From the NCBI RefSeq assembly GCF_000321005.1, contig NZ_HE578907.1, positions 980,728-1,044,727 on the forward strand: a stretch of 64,000 nucleotides of DNA, in the 5' to 3' direction. Shown here piece by piece: positions 1-11,185 of the stretch. Under the pieces are notes generated by a model. The model was not told the DNA's origin, did not search any database, and saw nothing but the letters and a program-made list of their open reading frames with translations. How positions within the stretch are numbered: the stretch's first letter is position 1; every line of letters begins with the position of its first letter. The DNA is from Anaerococcus senegalensis JC48 (GTDB lineage Bacteria > Bacillota > Clostridia > Tissierellales > Peptoniphilaceae). Made by a program: the position numbers and the translations under genes.

Positions 1-47
1 TCACAGTTCCGGTATAATTTTCTTATAATTAAAGAAAGGAAAAATTT

Positions 48-329
48 ATGAACACAAAAGAAAATTATAGACAATATATTTTAAGCTTACCATTCACAGC
101 AATTTTAGTCTTATTAATTCAATATTTAGCTTATTTTTACATTTACAATAACAATCAAGCCGATTCATTTAAGAGATCTCTTATTTTTTCTATAGGTTTT
201 TTAATTTTTTCCTTATTTCTAGCAAAAGTTCAAAAAGTTAATTTTAACTTTAAAGAAATGAAATATAAAAAATCTACACTAATCTTATTACTTATTTTTA
301 TAGTTTTAAATATCATAAATACAATATAA
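48..329 (+). CDS. small three-helix membrane protein, unknown function
   Basis: A 93-residue hydrophobic protein with three predicted membrane helices, at about residues 12-33, 42-60 and 75-92. The short N-terminus and the loops carry lysines and asparagines, and I see no catalytic motif. The ATG follows a GAAAGGA ribosome site 7 bases upstream, and TATAAT-like hexamers lie at positions 11-30, so it probably has its own short promoter. It converges on rpoC and shares a bidirectional terminator with it. I do not recognise a family, so function is unknown. Coding status rests on start context, hydrophobic periodicity and the fit to the terminator. Confidence 0.6.
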   Translation: MNTKENYRQYILSLPFTAILVLLIQYLAYFYIYNNNQADSFKRSLIFSIGFLIFSLFLAKVQKVNFNFKEMKYKKSTLILLLIFIVLNIINTI

Positions 330-358
330 AAGAGCCGGCAATTGCCGACTCTTTTATA
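328..358. terminator. bidirectional terminator between the small membrane gene and rpoC
   Basis: An eight-base stem GAGTCGGC/GCCGGCTC around AATT, flanked by A and T runs. Read on the minus strand the one imperfect pair is a G-U wobble, and on the plus strand it is a mismatch, so it fits the rpoBC transcript slightly better. Confidence 0.85.
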
Positions 359-3300
359 TTATTCATTCAAAGTTTCTTTTTCTTTATTTTCTATTTCTTC
401 TATATTCATTTGAATTTGTGCATCTTCAAGATCTTTATTTTCATAGTCGATATTAAAGTCATTATAAACTTTCATACCTGTACCTGCTGGTATTAATTTT
501 CCTATAATTATATTTTCTTTTAGACCTTTAAGATCATCAACTTTTCCTTTAATAGATGCATCTGTAAGAACTCTGGTTGTTTCTTGGAAAGATGCTGCTG
601 ATAACCATGATTCTGTAGCAAGTGATGCTTTTGTAATTCCAAGAAGTTGTTGGCTAAATTCACATGGTTTTTTGCCTTCTTTTTCCATTTTTTCATTTAT
701 AACTCTTACTTCTCTAATTTCTTGTAAAGAACCTGGTAAAAATTCTGTATCTCCAGCTTCTTCTATTTTTACTTTTTTAAGCATTTGTTTTGCTATAACT
801 TCTATATGTCTATCATCAATTTCTACACCTTGAAGTCTGTATACTTTTTGAACTTCTTTTGTGATGTAATCTTGAACTCCAACTTTTCCTAGAACCTTTA
901 ATACATCGTGTGGATCAAGGGAACCTTCTGTTAGTTGTTGTCCTTTTTCAACTACATCGCCTTCTGATACTAAAAGTCTTGCTCCAAATGGTATATTATA
1001 TTTTTTAGAATATCCATCTTCTGATAAGATTTCAACGTCAGTTTTCTTTTCATTTTGAATTAGTGAAACTGTTCCAGAGTTTTCAGCAATAAATGCAAGT
1101 CCTTTTGGTTTTCTTGCTTCAAATAACTCTTCAACCCTTGGAAGACCTTGAGTAATTCCTACTCCTGCGATTCCTCCTGAGTGGAAAGTTCTCATTGTAA
1201 GCTGAGTACCCGGTTCACCGATTGATTGGGCAGCTATAATTCCTACAGCCTCACCAATATTTACCTTCTTACCAGTTGCAAGGTTTCTACCATAACATTT
1301 TTCACAAACACCATGTTTTGATTTACATTCAAGAACTGAACGTAATTTAACTTCTTTGATGCCGCTTGCAACAATGTTATCTGCCTTATCTTCATCAATA
1401 ATTTGATTTTTAGCAACTATTAGTTCCCCATCATTATCAAAAATATCTTCGAATGATGTACGACCTACAATTCTTGTGTACAAGTTTTCTATTAACTCGT
1501 TTCCATCTTTAAATTCACGAGCTATTACATATCCATCTGTACCACAATCATCTTCTGTTACTATAACATCTTGAGAAATATCTACCATTCTTCTTGTTAG
1601 ATAACCTGAATCGGCAGTTCTTAAAGCTGTATCAGTAAGTCCCTTACGAGAACCGTGAGTTGAAATAAAGTATTCTTGTACTGAAAGTCCTTCACGGAAG
1701 TTAGCCTTTATAGGAATTTCTATGATTTTTCCATCAGCTCTTGACATAAGTCCACGCATTCCACCTAATTGTCTGATTTGGTTTGTAGAACCACGGGCTC
1801 CGGAATCTGCAAATATTTTAATATTATTATCAGATTTCAATTCATCAAGAAGAGCTGCTGTTACATCATCAGTAGCTTCTCTCCAAATATCTATAACTTT
1901 TTCATATCTTTCGTTATCTGTTATAAAACCACGTCTATAAAGTTTTTCATACTTATCAACTTCACTATCAGCCTTTGATACTATATCCCATTTTTGGTGA
2001 GGGATTGTAACGTCTGACATAGAAACAGTAAGTCCAGAAAGAGTTGAGAACTTATAGCCTGTTGATTTTATATAATCTAGGACTGAAGCAGTCTTTATAT
2101 TTCCATGTTTTCTAAAGCAACGATCAACAATTTCTTTTAAAACACCTGATGATGTAACTTGATCAACTTCTAGTGAGTATGGATCTTCTTTTCTATTAAC
2201 ATAACCTAAATCTTGTGGAATTCCTTCGTTATAGATAAATCTACCAACTGAAGAATTTACAATTTTTCCAGGATCATTTTCATCTTTTCTTATCCTAACT
2301 CCAACTTTTGTTTGAAGGGTTACATTGTGGTTTAGTAGGGCTTTTTTCATTTCTGAAATATCTTCAAAAATCATTCCCTCACCCTTAGCGCCTTCTTTTA
2401 TAGTTGTAAGATAATAAGCACCCAATACCATATCTTGGGATGGAGTTGTAATAGCTTTACCATCTTTTAGACCAAGAATGTTATTTGTTGACATCATTAG
2501 AAGTCTTGCTTCGATTTGTGCTTCATTTGATAAAGGTAAATGTATTGCCATTTGGTCCCCATCAAAGTCAGCATTGAAAGCAGGACAAGCTAATGGGTGA
2601 AGTTTCATCGCCTTTCCTTCTACCAAAACTGGTTCAAAAGCTTGAATACCAAGTCTATGAAGTGTAGGGGCACGGTTTAATAAAACTGGATGATCTTTAA
2701 TAACTTCTTCTAAAATTTCATAAACCCTAGGGTCTTTTTTCTCTACCATTTTTTTAGCAGATTTTAAATTATGGGCAAGGTCTTTTTCTACAACCTTATT
2801 CATAATAAATGGTTTAAATAATTCTAAAGCCATTTCTTGAGGCAAACCACATTGGTTAAATTTAAGGTTAGGTCCAACTACAATTACAGAACGACCAGAA
2901 TAATCAACCCTCTTACCAAGTAAGTTTTGTCTAAATCTACCACTTTTACCTTTTAGTAAATCTGATAGAGATTTCATATTTCTATTTGATGCACCTGTTA
3001 CGGCACGACCACGTCTACCATTATCTATTAAGGCATCAACAGCTTCTTGAAGCATTCTCTTTTCATTTCTTACAATAATTTCTGGAGCTCCAATATCAAG
3101 AAGTCTTTTTAATCTATTATTTCTATTTATAACTCTTCTATATAAATCATTTAAATCACTTGTAGCAAATCTTCCACCTTCAAGTTGAACCATAGGTCTA
3201 AGTTCAGGTGGCATAACTGGAAGAACATCAAGTATCATCCATTCTGGTTTATTTCCACTTGTTAAGAATGAATCAACTACTTCAAGTCTTCTAGAAATTC

Positions 3301-3919
3301 TTACTTTCTTTTGTCCCTTTGCATCTTCAAGTTCTTTCATCAAAGATTCATATTCTTTTTTAAGATCCATGTTAGCAAGAAGCTTTTTAACAGCTTCTGC
3401 TCCCATTTCAGCTTGAAATTCTGTATCATCTGGATAATTATCTAGAGCTTCTGAGTATTCACTTTCAGATAATTCTTGTTTTTCATAATATTCAGTTTCA
3501 CCTGGGTTTATTACTACATATGATGCAAAATATAATATTTTTTCCAAAACTCTAGGACTCATATCTAATAAAAGTCCCATTTTTGAAGGAATTCCCTTGA
3601 AATACCATATATGACTTACAGGAGCTGCAAGTTCAATATGTCCCATTCTTTCACGTCTTACTTTAGACTTTGTTACTTCAACACCACATTTTTCACAAAC
3701 AACACCTTTATATCTTATTCTCTTGTATTTACCACAAGAGCATTCATAGTCTTTGGTAGGTCCAAAAATTTTCTCACAGAATAAACCATCTTTTTCAGGT
3801 TTTAGTGTTCTATAATTAATAGTTTCTGGTTTTTTCACCTCACCATGGGACCATGATCTGATTTTTTCAGGAGATGCTATTTTCATCCTCATAGCACCAA
3901 ATTCTTGTAATTCTGACAA
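359..3919 (-). CDS. rpoC: DNA-directed RNA polymerase subunit beta'
   Basis: The beta' subunit of RNA polymerase, 1186 residues, close to the usual Firmicute length. The N-terminal zinc cysteines are C60, C62, C75 and C78. The catalytic magnesium loop NADFDGDQ is at residues 449-456. The second zinc site ([11 protein letters not shown]) and the trigger-loop/bridge-helix region (RTFHSGG) lie in the C-terminal third. The start is a TTG at 3919. It sits behind an AAGGGGG ribosome site that overlaps the rpoB stop codon, which implies translational coupling. The protein ends in an acidic tail. It is the last gene of the rpoB-rpoC unit. No rplJ, rplL or rps12-type neighbours are seen. Confidence 0.98.
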   Translation of the reverse strand: MSELQEFGAMRMKIASPEKIRSWSHGEVKKPETINYRTLKPEKDGLFCEKIFGPTKDYECSCGKYKRIRYKGVVCEKCGVEVTKSKVRRERMGHIELAAPVSHIWYFKGIPSKMGLLLDMSPRVLEKILYFASYVVINPGETEYYEKQELSESEYSEALDNYPDDTEFQAEMGAEAVKKLLANMDLKKEYESLMKELEDAKGQKKVRISRRLEVVDSFLTSGNKPEWMILDVLPVMPPELRPMVQLEGGRFATSDLNDLYRRVINRNNRLKRLLDIGAPEIIVRNEKRMLQEAVDALIDNGRRGRAVTGASNRNMKSLSDLLKGKSGRFRQNLLGKRVDYSGRSVIVVGPNLKFNQCGLPQEMALELFKPFIMNKVVEKDLAHNLKSAKKMVEKKDPRVYEILEEVIKDHPVLLNRAPTLHRLGIQAFEPVLVEGKAMKLHPLACPAFNADFDGDQMAIHLPLSNEAQIEARLLMMSTNNILGLKDGKAITTPSQDMVLGAYYLTTIKEGAKGEGMIFEDISEMKKALLNHNVTLQTKVGVRIRKDENDPGKIVNSSVGRFIYNEGIPQDLGYVNRKEDPYSLEVDQVTSSGVLKEIVDRCFRKHGNIKTASVLDYIKSTGYKFSTLSGLTVSMSDVTIPHQKWDIVSKADSEVDKYEKLYRRGFITDNERYEKVIDIWREATDDVTAALLDELKSDNNIKIFADSGARGSTNQIRQLGGMRGLMSRADGKIIEIPIKANFREGLSVQEYFISTHGSRKGLTDTALRTADSGYLTRRMVDISQDVIVTEDDCGTDGYVIAREFKDGNELIENLYTRIVGRTSFEDIFDNDGELIVAKNQIIDEDKADNIVASGIKEVKLRSVLECKSKHGVCEKCYGRNLATGKKVNIGEAVGIIAAQSIGEPGTQLTMRTFHSGGIAGVGITQGLPRVEELFEARKPKGLAFIAENSGTVSLIQNEKKTDVEILSEDGYSKKYNIPFGARLLVSEGDVVEKGQQLTEGSLDPHDVLKVLGKVGVQDYITKEVQKVYRLQGVEIDDRHIEVIAKQMLKKVKIEEAGDTEFLPGSLQEIREVRVINEKMEKEGKKPCEFSQQLLGITKASLATESWLSAASFQETTRVLTDASIKGKVDDLKGLKENIIIGKLIPAGTGMKVYNDFNIDYENKDLEDAQIQMNIEEIENKEKETLNE

Positions 3920-3929
3920 AAAATCCCCC

Positions 3930-6900
3930 TTAATCTTCTAGCTCTTCTACACCTTTATTTGTAGATTCTGTACTTTCTACTGTTTCTTCTTTTTTAGAAA
4001 GATTTGCTCCACTAAGTTTTTTTGATTGACTTCTAATTTTTGATGCATCAATTTTTTCAACTTCAGAGAACTTATCTTGCTCATCTATATTTTCTTTTAT
4101 TTCAATTACATTTCCATCTTCATCTAAAAGCTCAACATCTAGGGCTAGAGATTGTAATTCTTTTACCAATACTTTGAAAGATTCTGGAGTACCTGGTTCT
4201 GGTACATTTTCTCCTTTAACAATAGATTCATAAGTTTTAACTCTTCCAGTAACATCATCTGATTTTACTGTTAAAATTTCTTGAAGAGTATGACTTGCAC
4301 CATATGCTTCTAAAGCCCAAACTTCCATTTCTCCAAATCTTTGTCCACCAAATTGTGCTTTTCCTCCTAGAGGTTGTTGAGTTACAAGTGAATAAGGTCC
4401 TATACTTCTTGCATGAATTTTTTCTTCTACCATGTGGTGAAGTTTTAGCATATACATTACTCCAACTGTAACTGGATTTTGGAACTCTTCTCCAGTTCTT
4501 CCATCACGAAGTCTAATTTTTCCTGTCTTATTTACATATGAAGCAGTTTTTTTAGCTTCTTCTAAAGCTTCTTCTATTTCTGTATCTAATGCCCCATCAA
4601 ATACTGGAGTTGCTATTTTCCATCCCATAGTTCTTGCTGCAAGACCCATGTGTACTTCCAAAACTTGTCCGATATTCATACGTGAAGGGATACCTAATGG
4701 GTTAAGACAAATTTGAATTGGAGTTCCATCTGGTAAGAAAGGCATATCTTCTCTTGGCATAATTCTTGAGACAACACCCTTATTACCGTGTCTACCACAC
4801 ATTTTATCTCCAACCATAATTTTTCTTTTGGTTGCTACAAAAACTCTTATTACTTTATTTACACCTGGTGATAATTCATCGCCATCTTTTTTGTTGTATT
4901 CTTTTACGTCGACAACAATACCACTTTCTCCATGTGGAACTGTAAGAGATGTATCACGAACTTCACGAGCTTTTTCTCCAAAAATTGCTCTTAATAATCT
5001 TTCTTCTGGAGATAGTTCTGTTTCTCCTTTTGGTGAAACTTTTCCTACTAAGATATCTCCACTTTTAACTTCAGCACCGATTCTTATTACACCATTTTCA
5101 TCGAGATTTTTCTTCATGTCATCTCCGACATTTGGAATATCTTTTGTAATTTCTTCAGCACCAAGCTTTGTCTCTCGAGCTTCACATTCATGCTCTTCTA
5201 TATGAACTGATGTAAGAACATCATCCATTACTAATTGTTCATTTAAAAGCATAGCATCTTCGTAGTTATATCCTTCCCAAGTTGTAAAGGCAATAAGAAT
5301 ATTTTTACCTAAGGCAAGCTCACCTTGTTCTGTTGAAGGACCGTCCGCAATTATTTCATTTGCATCTACATGTTCTCCAAGTTTTACAATTGGTCTTTGA
5401 TTAATTGTTGTTCCTTGGTTAGCACGTCTAAATTTAAGAAGTCTATAATAATCAATTTCTCCATCTGAATCTCTTTTGATTCTAATTTTTTCATCTCCAA
5501 CATACACAACTTCTCCGGCGTTTTTGCTTACTACGCAAACTCCAGAATCTTTTGCAGCCCTATGTTCAATTCCTGTAGCAACTATTGGTGCTTGGGATTT
5601 TAATAATGGAACTGCTTGTCTTTGCATGTTGGCACCCATTAGAGCACGAGTTGAATCGTCATTTTCTAAGAAAGGAATCAAACTTGCTCCAACTGATACA
5701 ATTTGTTGAGGAGAAACGTCCATATATTCTACGCTTTCTCTTGGATAAATATCATTCTCACCATTAATACCACGGCCTGAAACACGATCATTTATAAATC
5801 TATTGTTTTCATCAAGTGGTTCGTTGGCTTGAGCAATTATGAAATTGTCTTCAATATCTGCTGTTAGATAATCTATTTCATCTGTTACATGTCCATCTTT
5901 TCCAACTTTTCTGTAAGGAGTTTCTATAAATCCGTACTTATTAATTCTTGCATAAGTTGTTAAAGATGTAATTAGACCTATGTTTGGTCCTTCTGGAGTT
6001 TCTATTGGACAGATCCTTCCATAGTGAGAATCGTGAACGTCTCTTACTTCTACTCCTGCCCTATCTCTTGAAAGTCCACCTGGTCCTAATGCTGATAATC
6101 TTCTTTTGTGAGTTAGCTCACTCATTGGATTTGTTTGATCCATAAATTGTGAAAGCTGACTGGATCCAAAAAATTCTTTTATAACAGCTGTGACAGGTTT
6201 TATATTGATAAGTCCTTGAGGTGTTGCAAGATCAGGATCTTGTGTTGTCATTCTTTCTCTTACAACTCTTTCCATTCTAGCAAGACCAATTCTAAATTGA
6301 TTTTGTAATAATTCTCCAACTCCTCTTACTCTTCTATTTCCTAAGTGATCAATATCATCAACCTCACCTATTCCTTCAAATAGGTTAAATTGATAATTAA
6401 CTGCTGCAAGGATATCAGATTTTACAATATTTTTTGGACAAAGTTCTTTTTTTCTTCTTTCAATTTCATTTATAATTGATTCTTTGTCTTCATTTTCATC
6501 AAGTATTTCTCTCATAACTGGATAATATACTTTTTCTGATAATTCAATATTTGAAAGATCAATTCCTTCTAATTCTTCAAAGGAATTTAAATAAACAAAG
6601 TGGTTACCACAAATTCTTAATTCTTTGTCCTCACCATCTTCTTGTTTTACAATGATGTCTACAACATTGATTCCACTTTTTTCTATATTAAGGGCAGTTT
6701 GTCTATCTATCATTTCGCCTGCCTTAACAAAAAGTTCTCCTGTTTCATCATCAATAACGTCTTTTGCAGAAATTTGATCAATTAGTCTATCATGTAAGGC
6801 TAATTTTTTGTTGTATTTATATCTTCCTACTTTAGCAAGGTCATATCTTCTATCATCAAATAAAAGATTATTTATTAAATTTTGTGCAGATTCAAGACTG

Positions 6901-7637
6901 GCTGGATCACCTGGTTTTAATTTTTTATAAATTTCTATTAAAGCTTCTTCGCTTGTTTCTGAATTTTCTTTTTCTAAGGTATTTCTTAAATGCTCTGTAT
7001 CTCCTAAAGCTTCAATGATTTCTTCATCATTTTCGAATAATAAAGCTCTTACAAGAGTTGTTGCTGGAAGTTTTCTTGTACGATCAAGTCTTACATTTAC
7101 TGTATGAGATGCATCTGTATCGAATTCTATCCATGCTCCCCTGTTAGGTATAACTGTTGAAGAATACATTTTGTTTCCTGATTTATCAAGCTCTGATGCA
7201 TAATAAACTCCAGGACTTCTTACTAGCTGACTTACTATAACTCTTTCAGCACCATTAATTACAAAAGTTGCTGAATCAGTCATCATTGGGAAATCTCCCA
7301 TAAATACTTCTTGTTCTTTTACTTCTTCAGTTTCCTTATTAATAAGTCTAGCCTTAACTTTGAGGTCTCTAGAATATGTTGTATCCTTATATTTTGCTTC
7401 TTCTATTGTATATTTTGTTTCATCATCAAAATCATAACCTACAAATTCAAGTATTAAATTGCCATTATAATCTTCAATTGGGGAAATATCTTCTAAAATT
7501 TCTCCTAAGCCCTCTTCTATAAACCACCTATAAGAATCTTTTTGTACTTTCAATAGGTTTGGCAAATCAAGAACTTGAGGAAATTTAGAAAAGCTAACAC
7601 GTTCAGTTTTACCAAATAACTCTTTATGATATTGCAC
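3930..7637 (-). CDS. rpoB: DNA-directed RNA polymerase subunit beta
   Basis: The beta subunit of RNA polymerase, 1235 residues. The rifampicin pocket ([14 protein letters not shown], then [14 protein letters not shown]) has the usual Asp, His and Ser found in sensitive enzymes. The start is a GTG at 7637 with AAAGGAG about 10 bases upstream. The C-terminus carries an acidic/serine extension (ending VEESTEST-type repeats and ELED) beyond the conserved [11 protein letters not shown] segment. The gene lies 10 bases before rpoC. Its leader of roughly 130 nt has two promoter candidates. Unlike the common order, rplL is not upstream; a nitroreductase gene is. Confidence 0.98.
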   Translation of the reverse strand: MQYHKELFGKTERVSFSKFPQVLDLPNLLKVQKDSYRWFIEEGLGEILEDISPIEDYNGNLILEFVGYDFDDETKYTIEEAKYKDTTYSRDLKVKARLINKETEEVKEQEVFMGDFPMMTDSATFVINGAERVIVSQLVRSPGVYYASELDKSGNKMYSSTVIPNRGAWIEFDTDASHTVNVRLDRTRKLPATTLVRALLFENDEEIIEALGDTEHLRNTLEKENSETSEEALIEIYKKLKPGDPASLESAQNLINNLLFDDRRYDLAKVGRYKYNKKLALHDRLIDQISAKDVIDDETGELFVKAGEMIDRQTALNIEKSGINVVDIIVKQEDGEDKELRICGNHFVYLNSFEELEGIDLSNIELSEKVYYPVMREILDENEDKESIINEIERRKKELCPKNIVKSDILAAVNYQFNLFEGIGEVDDIDHLGNRRVRGVGELLQNQFRIGLARMERVVRERMTTQDPDLATPQGLINIKPVTAVIKEFFGSSQLSQFMDQTNPMSELTHKRRLSALGPGGLSRDRAGVEVRDVHDSHYGRICPIETPEGPNIGLITSLTTYARINKYGFIETPYRKVGKDGHVTDEIDYLTADIEDNFIIAQANEPLDENNRFINDRVSGRGINGENDIYPRESVEYMDVSPQQIVSVGASLIPFLENDDSTRALMGANMQRQAVPLLKSQAPIVATGIEHRAAKDSGVCVVSKNAGEVVYVGDEKIRIKRDSDGEIDYYRLLKFRRANQGTTINQRPIVKLGEHVDANEIIADGPSTEQGELALGKNILIAFTTWEGYNYEDAMLLNEQLVMDDVLTSVHIEEHECEARETKLGAEEITKDIPNVGDDMKKNLDENGVIRIGAEVKSGDILVGKVSPKGETELSPEERLLRAIFGEKAREVRDTSLTVPHGESGIVVDVKEYNKKDGDELSPGVNKVIRVFVATKRKIMVGDKMCGRHGNKGVVSRIMPREDMPFLPDGTPIQICLNPLGIPSRMNIGQVLEVHMGLAARTMGWKIATPVFDGALDTEIEEALEEAKKTASYVNKTGKIRLRDGRTGEEFQNPVTVGVMYMLKLHHMVEEKIHARSIGPYSLVTQQPLGGKAQFGGQRFGEMEVWALEAYGASHTLQEILTVKSDDVTGRVKTYESIVKGENVPEPGTPESFKVLVKELQSLALDVELLDEDGNVIEIKENIDEQDKFSEVEKIDASKIRSQSKKLSGANLSKKEETVESTESTNKGVEELED

Positions 7638-7777
7638 TATAAATTACTCCTTTATCTTGCTTTTAGCCTAAAACTTTCTTTTGACTTTTATGTAATTTTA
7701 GGGCTTTTCAAACTTTCTATAAGCCTTTTTTACATAAATAAAAAAATCTCGCTAAATTAGAATTCTAGCAATTGTTT

Positions 7778-7807
7778 ATTATATCACTACATGCTAGTAA
7801 GTGTCAA
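7778..7807 (-). promoter_or_regulatory. rpoB proximal promoter
   Basis: Perfect -35 TTGACA (7802-7807) and perfect -10 TATAAT (7778-7783), spaced 18 bases, with an A/T-rich AAATTATT block just upstream. Transcription would start near 7771, leaving a leader of about 130 nt before the rpoB GTG. Confidence 0.8.
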
Positions 7808-7849
7808 ATAATTTAGGAGATTTTTTATCTCGATTTATGAGTTTTTCTT

Positions 7850-7877
7850 ACTATATTTTTTTATTTATTTTTGTCAA
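7850..7877 (-). promoter_or_regulatory. possible second rpoB promoter, upstream
   Basis: A TTGACA (7872-7877) and TATAGT (7850-7855) spaced 16 bases, just below the nitroreductase stop codon. The 14-base sequence tgtcaaataattta containing the -35 element is repeated exactly at 7802-7815 and 7872-7885, so the promoter core looks duplicated. Confidence 0.5.
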
Positions 7878-7882
7878 ATAAT

Positions 7883-8395
7883 TTAATCGATGTAGTTTGT
7901 TTTGATTTTATGATTTTTCCCTTTTAATTCTTCTTTAGGATAACCTAAAATTAATCCGTGAACTGGATAAAAATCTTTTTCTATATTTAATTTTTCTATA
8001 AATCTTGCATTTTTATCAAATCTTTCAAACATTCCTCTTATATAGCATGATCCAATACCTAGATCTGTTGCTTTTAGGGACATATTTTCTATAATACATG
8101 CTGTATCTTCAAGTTTTGTAACGTGGCCCTCTTTTGCTGAAATTATAATTAAATATGGTGCAGAATATATAGGGTTTGCTTTTGGATCATTTGCAATTTC
8201 TCTTGCTTCTTCTAAAATTTCTCCAATAAATTCTTTATTTGTTATTACAGTAATTGCCATATTATCATATTGACTTCTACCAACCGGAGCTTTTATTCCA
8301 GCTTTTACAATTTTTTCTAAATCATTTTTTTCAATTTTTTTGTCTAAAAATGATCTTGTTGAAACTCTTGTTTCTATTACTTTATCAAAATCCAT
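7883..8395 (-). CDS. nitroreductase family protein
   Basis: A 170-residue FMN-dependent nitroreductase-fold protein. The N-terminal RVSTRSF segment is the typical FMN-phosphate-binding start. The AP-GRSQYDNMAITV block and the late IGSCYIRG and HGLILGYPKEE segments match the small (NfsA/FRase-like) branch. Substrate cannot be assigned; it probably transfers electrons from NAD(P)H to a quinone or nitroaromatic compound. ATG is at 8395, preceded by GAAGGGAG, with TATAAT at 8418-8423 on the minus strand. It lies upstream of rpoB in the same direction, with 245 bases and at least one rpoB promoter between. Confidence 0.85.
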   Translation of the reverse strand: MDFDKVIETRVSTRSFLDKKIEKNDLEKIVKAGIKAPVGRSQYDNMAITVITNKEFIGEILEEAREIANDPKANPIYSAPYLIIISAKEGHVTKLEDTACIIENMSLKATDLGIGSCYIRGMFERFDKNARFIEKLNIEKDFYPVHGLILGYPKEELKGKNHKIKTNYID

Positions 8396-8476
8396 AATAT
8401 CTCCCTTCTTTATTTATATTATACTATAAATAAGCCTTCAAAACTTGTTTTTTGTCTTCATAATTTTTAATTGTTT

Positions 8477-8485
8477 TGGTATAAT
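8477..8485 (+). promoter_or_regulatory. extended -10 promoter for the four-helix membrane gene
   Basis: TGGTATAAT, an extended -10 element, lies 20 bases before the start at 8506. No good -35 hexamer is present, which is usual for extended -10 promoters. Confidence 0.5.
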
Positions 8486-8505
8486 TAATTAAATAGGAGG
8501 ATTTG

Positions 8506-9135
8506 ATGAAAAAAATTAGTAAGTTTTTCTTAAAATTAGCATCAATTTATTATTTGTTTATTAGCCTTGGTCTTTTTTTGATATCTTTATTTTCTTTGTT
8601 TGTTGATAGAAAATATGTTTTTGCAATTTTTGATCTATTAGGTTTTTCTAATATAACTCTTGAAATTATTAAACCAATTTCTTTTGTTATGCTTTTTTTA
8701 TTATTTATAATTTTTACTTATATATCAAAAAAGATTTTTGATTCTATAAATAAAGAACAAAACTATCTATTTAATATTTTTTCAGGTTTTTTCTTTATTT
8801 TTGTTTCTGTTATAGGGCATATTTTTATAAGAGATAATATTTTTATTATTTCATATATTTTTAATGTCTTTTTAATTATAGGTTCTATGTTAGCGCTTAG
8901 AGAAAAAAATAAGTTTTACCTTGACGATGAAATAGAACAGACTAATGATGTTAAATATATTAGTTATAATGAAGTTAATAATGATAAAAAGGTTGAAAAT
9001 AAGAAAGAAAAACTTGAAAATCCTGATAACACTTTAAATGTAGAAAAAAGTTATGAAGATAATAAATTAGAAACAAACCAAGATTCTAATGATCAAGTAG
9101 AAAATAAAAAATCAGAGTATAATTCTGAAAGTTAA
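8506..9135 (+). CDS. membrane protein with hydrophilic C-terminal tail
   Basis: About 209 residues. Four hydrophobic segments fill the first 130 residues (roughly 5-30, 50-75, 85-105 and 107-128). The last 75 residues form a strongly charged Asn/Lys/Glu-rich tail of low complexity. The ATG at 8506 is chosen over a TTG three bases earlier because AGGAGG (8495-8500) is correctly spaced from the ATG. I do not recognise a family. The tail probably faces the cytoplasm. The gene is transcribed toward fbp but is separated from it by a terminator. Confidence 0.7.
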   Translation: MKKISKFFLKLASIYYLFISLGLFLISLFSLFVDRKYVFAIFDLLGFSNITLEIIKPISFVMLFLLFIIFTYISKKIFDSINKEQNYLFNIFSGFFFIFVSVIGHIFIRDNIFIISYIFNVFLIIGSMLALREKNKFYLDDEIEQTNDVKYISYNEVNNDKKVENKKEKLENPDNTLNVEKSYEDNKLETNQDSNDQVENKKSEYNSES

Positions 9136-9157
9136 AATTTGTAGTTTGTTATGTACT

Positions 9158-9186
9158 AAAAAGTGAGGTTTACCTTGCTTTTTTTT
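9158..9186 (+). terminator. terminator before fbp
   Basis: A stem of about nine pairs (AAAGTGAGG/CCTTGCTTT, two G-U pairs) around TTTA, followed by eight T residues. Confidence 0.75.
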
Positions 9187-9208
9187 GAAACTTATGAAAG
9201 GGTTTTTT

Positions 9209-11131
9209 ATGAATGAAAAATATTTAAATATTTTAAGAGAAAACTATCCAAGTAGAACTGATTTAGTTGACGAACTTATTAGCTTAAATGCCAAGCTTTA
9301 TCTACCAAAAGGAACTGAATACTTTTTTTCTGACCTTCACGGTGAAGCAAAGGCTTTTATTCATCTTTTAAGATCTGCCGCAGGAAATATAAGAGATAAG
9401 ACTAGGCAATATTTTGGTGATACTCTTGTTAAAAAAGACCAAGATGATTTAGCAAATTTAATTTATAATCCTCAAAGAGAACTTGTTAGACTTAAAGAAA
9501 ATAATATTATCGACGATGATTGGTACACAATAAATATCCATAGGCTTGTGAACTTATTTAGGTTTGTTTCTACAAAGTACCCAAAAGAGATTGTAAAGGA
9601 AAAATTTCCTTCAACTTATAGAGAAATTATCGATGAGCTACTATATACAAATGATTCTGAGTTTAATAAAAAATTATATTATGAAAAAATAATTGAATAT
9701 ATAATAAAGTATGAATCTGCCGATGATTTTATTATAGTTTTGTCAACCTTAATCCAAAGAATTTCTGTTGATAGTCTTCATATAGTAGGTGATATTTACG
9801 ATAGAGGCCCAAGTGCCCATATTATTATGGATGAATTAATTTCATTTCCAAATGTTGATATACAATGGGGAAACCATGATATGGAATGGATGGGAGCCTG
9901 TTCTGGAAATAAAGCCTTAGTTGCTGCTTGTATTTGTTCTTCTATTTCTTATAATAATTTTGATTTTCTTGAAGAAGGTTATGGAATTAATTTAAGACCC
10001 TTATATGAATTTTCGATGAAAACTTATAGGAATGATCCATGTCTTAGATTTATGCCTAAAATTTTTGAAGAAAATATTTATGACAAAATAAATAAGGAAG
10101 TTGCTGCAAAAATGCATAAGGCAATGAGTGTCATAAGATATAAACTTGATAGTCAGCTTTTGGATAGAAATCCAGATTTTAATATGGAAGATAGAAACTC
10201 TCTAAAATTTATAGATTTTTCTAATATGACTTATAAGGGAGCAAAACTTCTTGATACAAACTTCCCAACAATTGATCCAAAAAATCCTAGTAAATTAAGT
10301 CCAGAAGAAGAATATATTATAGATATTTTACAAAAAGAATTTTCCAAAAATATTCTTTTGAATAAACACATTAATTTTATGTACACAAATGGTTCTATGT
10401 ACAAAAAGTCTAACGGATCATTGCTATTTCATGGCTGTATTCCAATGGATAAGGATGGAAATTTTCAAGAAATATCAATAAAAGGTAAGTCTTATAAAGG
10501 ACGTGCTATGCTTGATATTTTTGATAAACTTGCAAGAGATGCTTATTTTTCAAAAAATCCTAAAGAAAAACTTTTTGCTCAAGATATTTGCTGGTATTTA
10601 GTTTGTGGAAAAAAATCTCCAATTTTCGGCAAAAGTCAGTATTCGTATTTTGAAAATTCCTTGGTTGATGACAAAGATTTGAAATATGAAGAAATGAATC
10701 CTTATTACGATTTAAATAAAAAAGAAGAAATTTGTAATAAAATTCTTGATGAATTCAATTTAAAAAGTGAAAGAAGAAGGATAATTAATGGACACGTTCC
10801 TGTTAGAGTAAAAGAAGGCAAAAAACCTGTAAGGGCAAACGGAAAATTATATGTAATTGATGGAGGAATTTCAAAACCATATCAAAAAAAGACAGGTATT
10901 GCAGGCTATACTTTGATGTATAACTCCCACCATATTGCTTTAGCAGAACATCTTTCTTACACTAATATTAGAGATAATATGGGCTCTTATACTCCAAAAA
11001 TTTATGAAACTGAAAAATTAATTCCAAGAATGTTAATAAAAGATACTGACGAAGGAGAGAAAATAAAAATTAGAATAGAAGTTTTAAAAGAACTATTAGA
11101 AGTAATTGATGAAGGTAAAAAATTTAAGTAA
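9209..11131 (+). CDS. fbp: fructose-1,6-bisphosphatase class 3
   Basis: Gluconeogenic phosphatase converting fructose 1,6-bisphosphate to fructose 6-phosphate, cytosolic, of the Firmicute class 3 type (metallophosphatase fold, Mn-dependent in the family). Visible metal motifs are FFSDLHGEAKAF, VGDIYDRGP and GNHDMEWMGA, and the late INGHVPV block is also present. With the ATG at 9209 the protein is 640 residues, near the family's usual 640-670. That start has GAAAGGG at 9196-9202; upstream in-frame ATG 9194 and TTG 9185 would lie on or before the ribosome site. The gene stands alone between two terminators. Confidence 0.95.
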   Translation: MNEKYLNILRENYPSRTDLVDELISLNAKLYLPKGTEYFFSDLHGEAKAFIHLLRSAAGNIRDKTRQYFGDTLVKKDQDDLANLIYNPQRELVRLKENNIIDDDWYTINIHRLVNLFRFVSTKYPKEIVKEKFPSTYREIIDELLYTNDSEFNKKLYYEKIIEYIIKYESADDFIIVLSTLIQRISVDSLHIVGDIYDRGPSAHIIMDELISFPNVDIQWGNHDMEWMGACSGNKALVAACICSSISYNNFDFLEEGYGINLRPLYEFSMKTYRNDPCLRFMPKIFEENIYDKINKEVAAKMHKAMSVIRYKLDSQLLDRNPDFNMEDRNSLKFIDFSNMTYKGAKLLDTNFPTIDPKNPSKLSPEEEYIIDILQKEFSKNILLNKHINFMYTNGSMYKKSNGSLLFHGCIPMDKDGNFQEISIKGKSYKGRAMLDIFDKLARDAYFSKNPKEKLFAQDICWYLVCGKKSPIFGKSQYSYFENSLVDDKDLKYEEMNPYYDLNKKEEICNKILDEFNLKSERRRIINGHVPVRVKEGKKPVRANGKLYVIDGGISKPYQKKTGIAGYTLMYNSHHIALAEHLSYTNIRDNMGSYTPKIYETEKLIPRMLIKDTDEGEKIKIRIEVLKELLEVIDEGKKFK

Positions 11132-11133
11132 AG

Positions 11134-11180
11134 AAAAAATCTTCAAGTTTATGGCTAAAACCAAACTTGAAGATTTTTTT
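11134..11180. terminator. strong bidirectional terminator
   Basis: A near-perfect 17-base inverted repeat (AAAAAATCTTCAAGTTT and its complement) around a 12-base loop, with T runs in both directions. It serves fbp and the converging surface-protein gene. Confidence 0.9.
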
Positions 11181-11185
11181 ATCTT

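Noticed and set aside
1722-6300. Plus-strand open frames opposite rpoB and rpoC
   Set aside because: They are antisense shadows with no ribosome sites and low-quality protein sequence.
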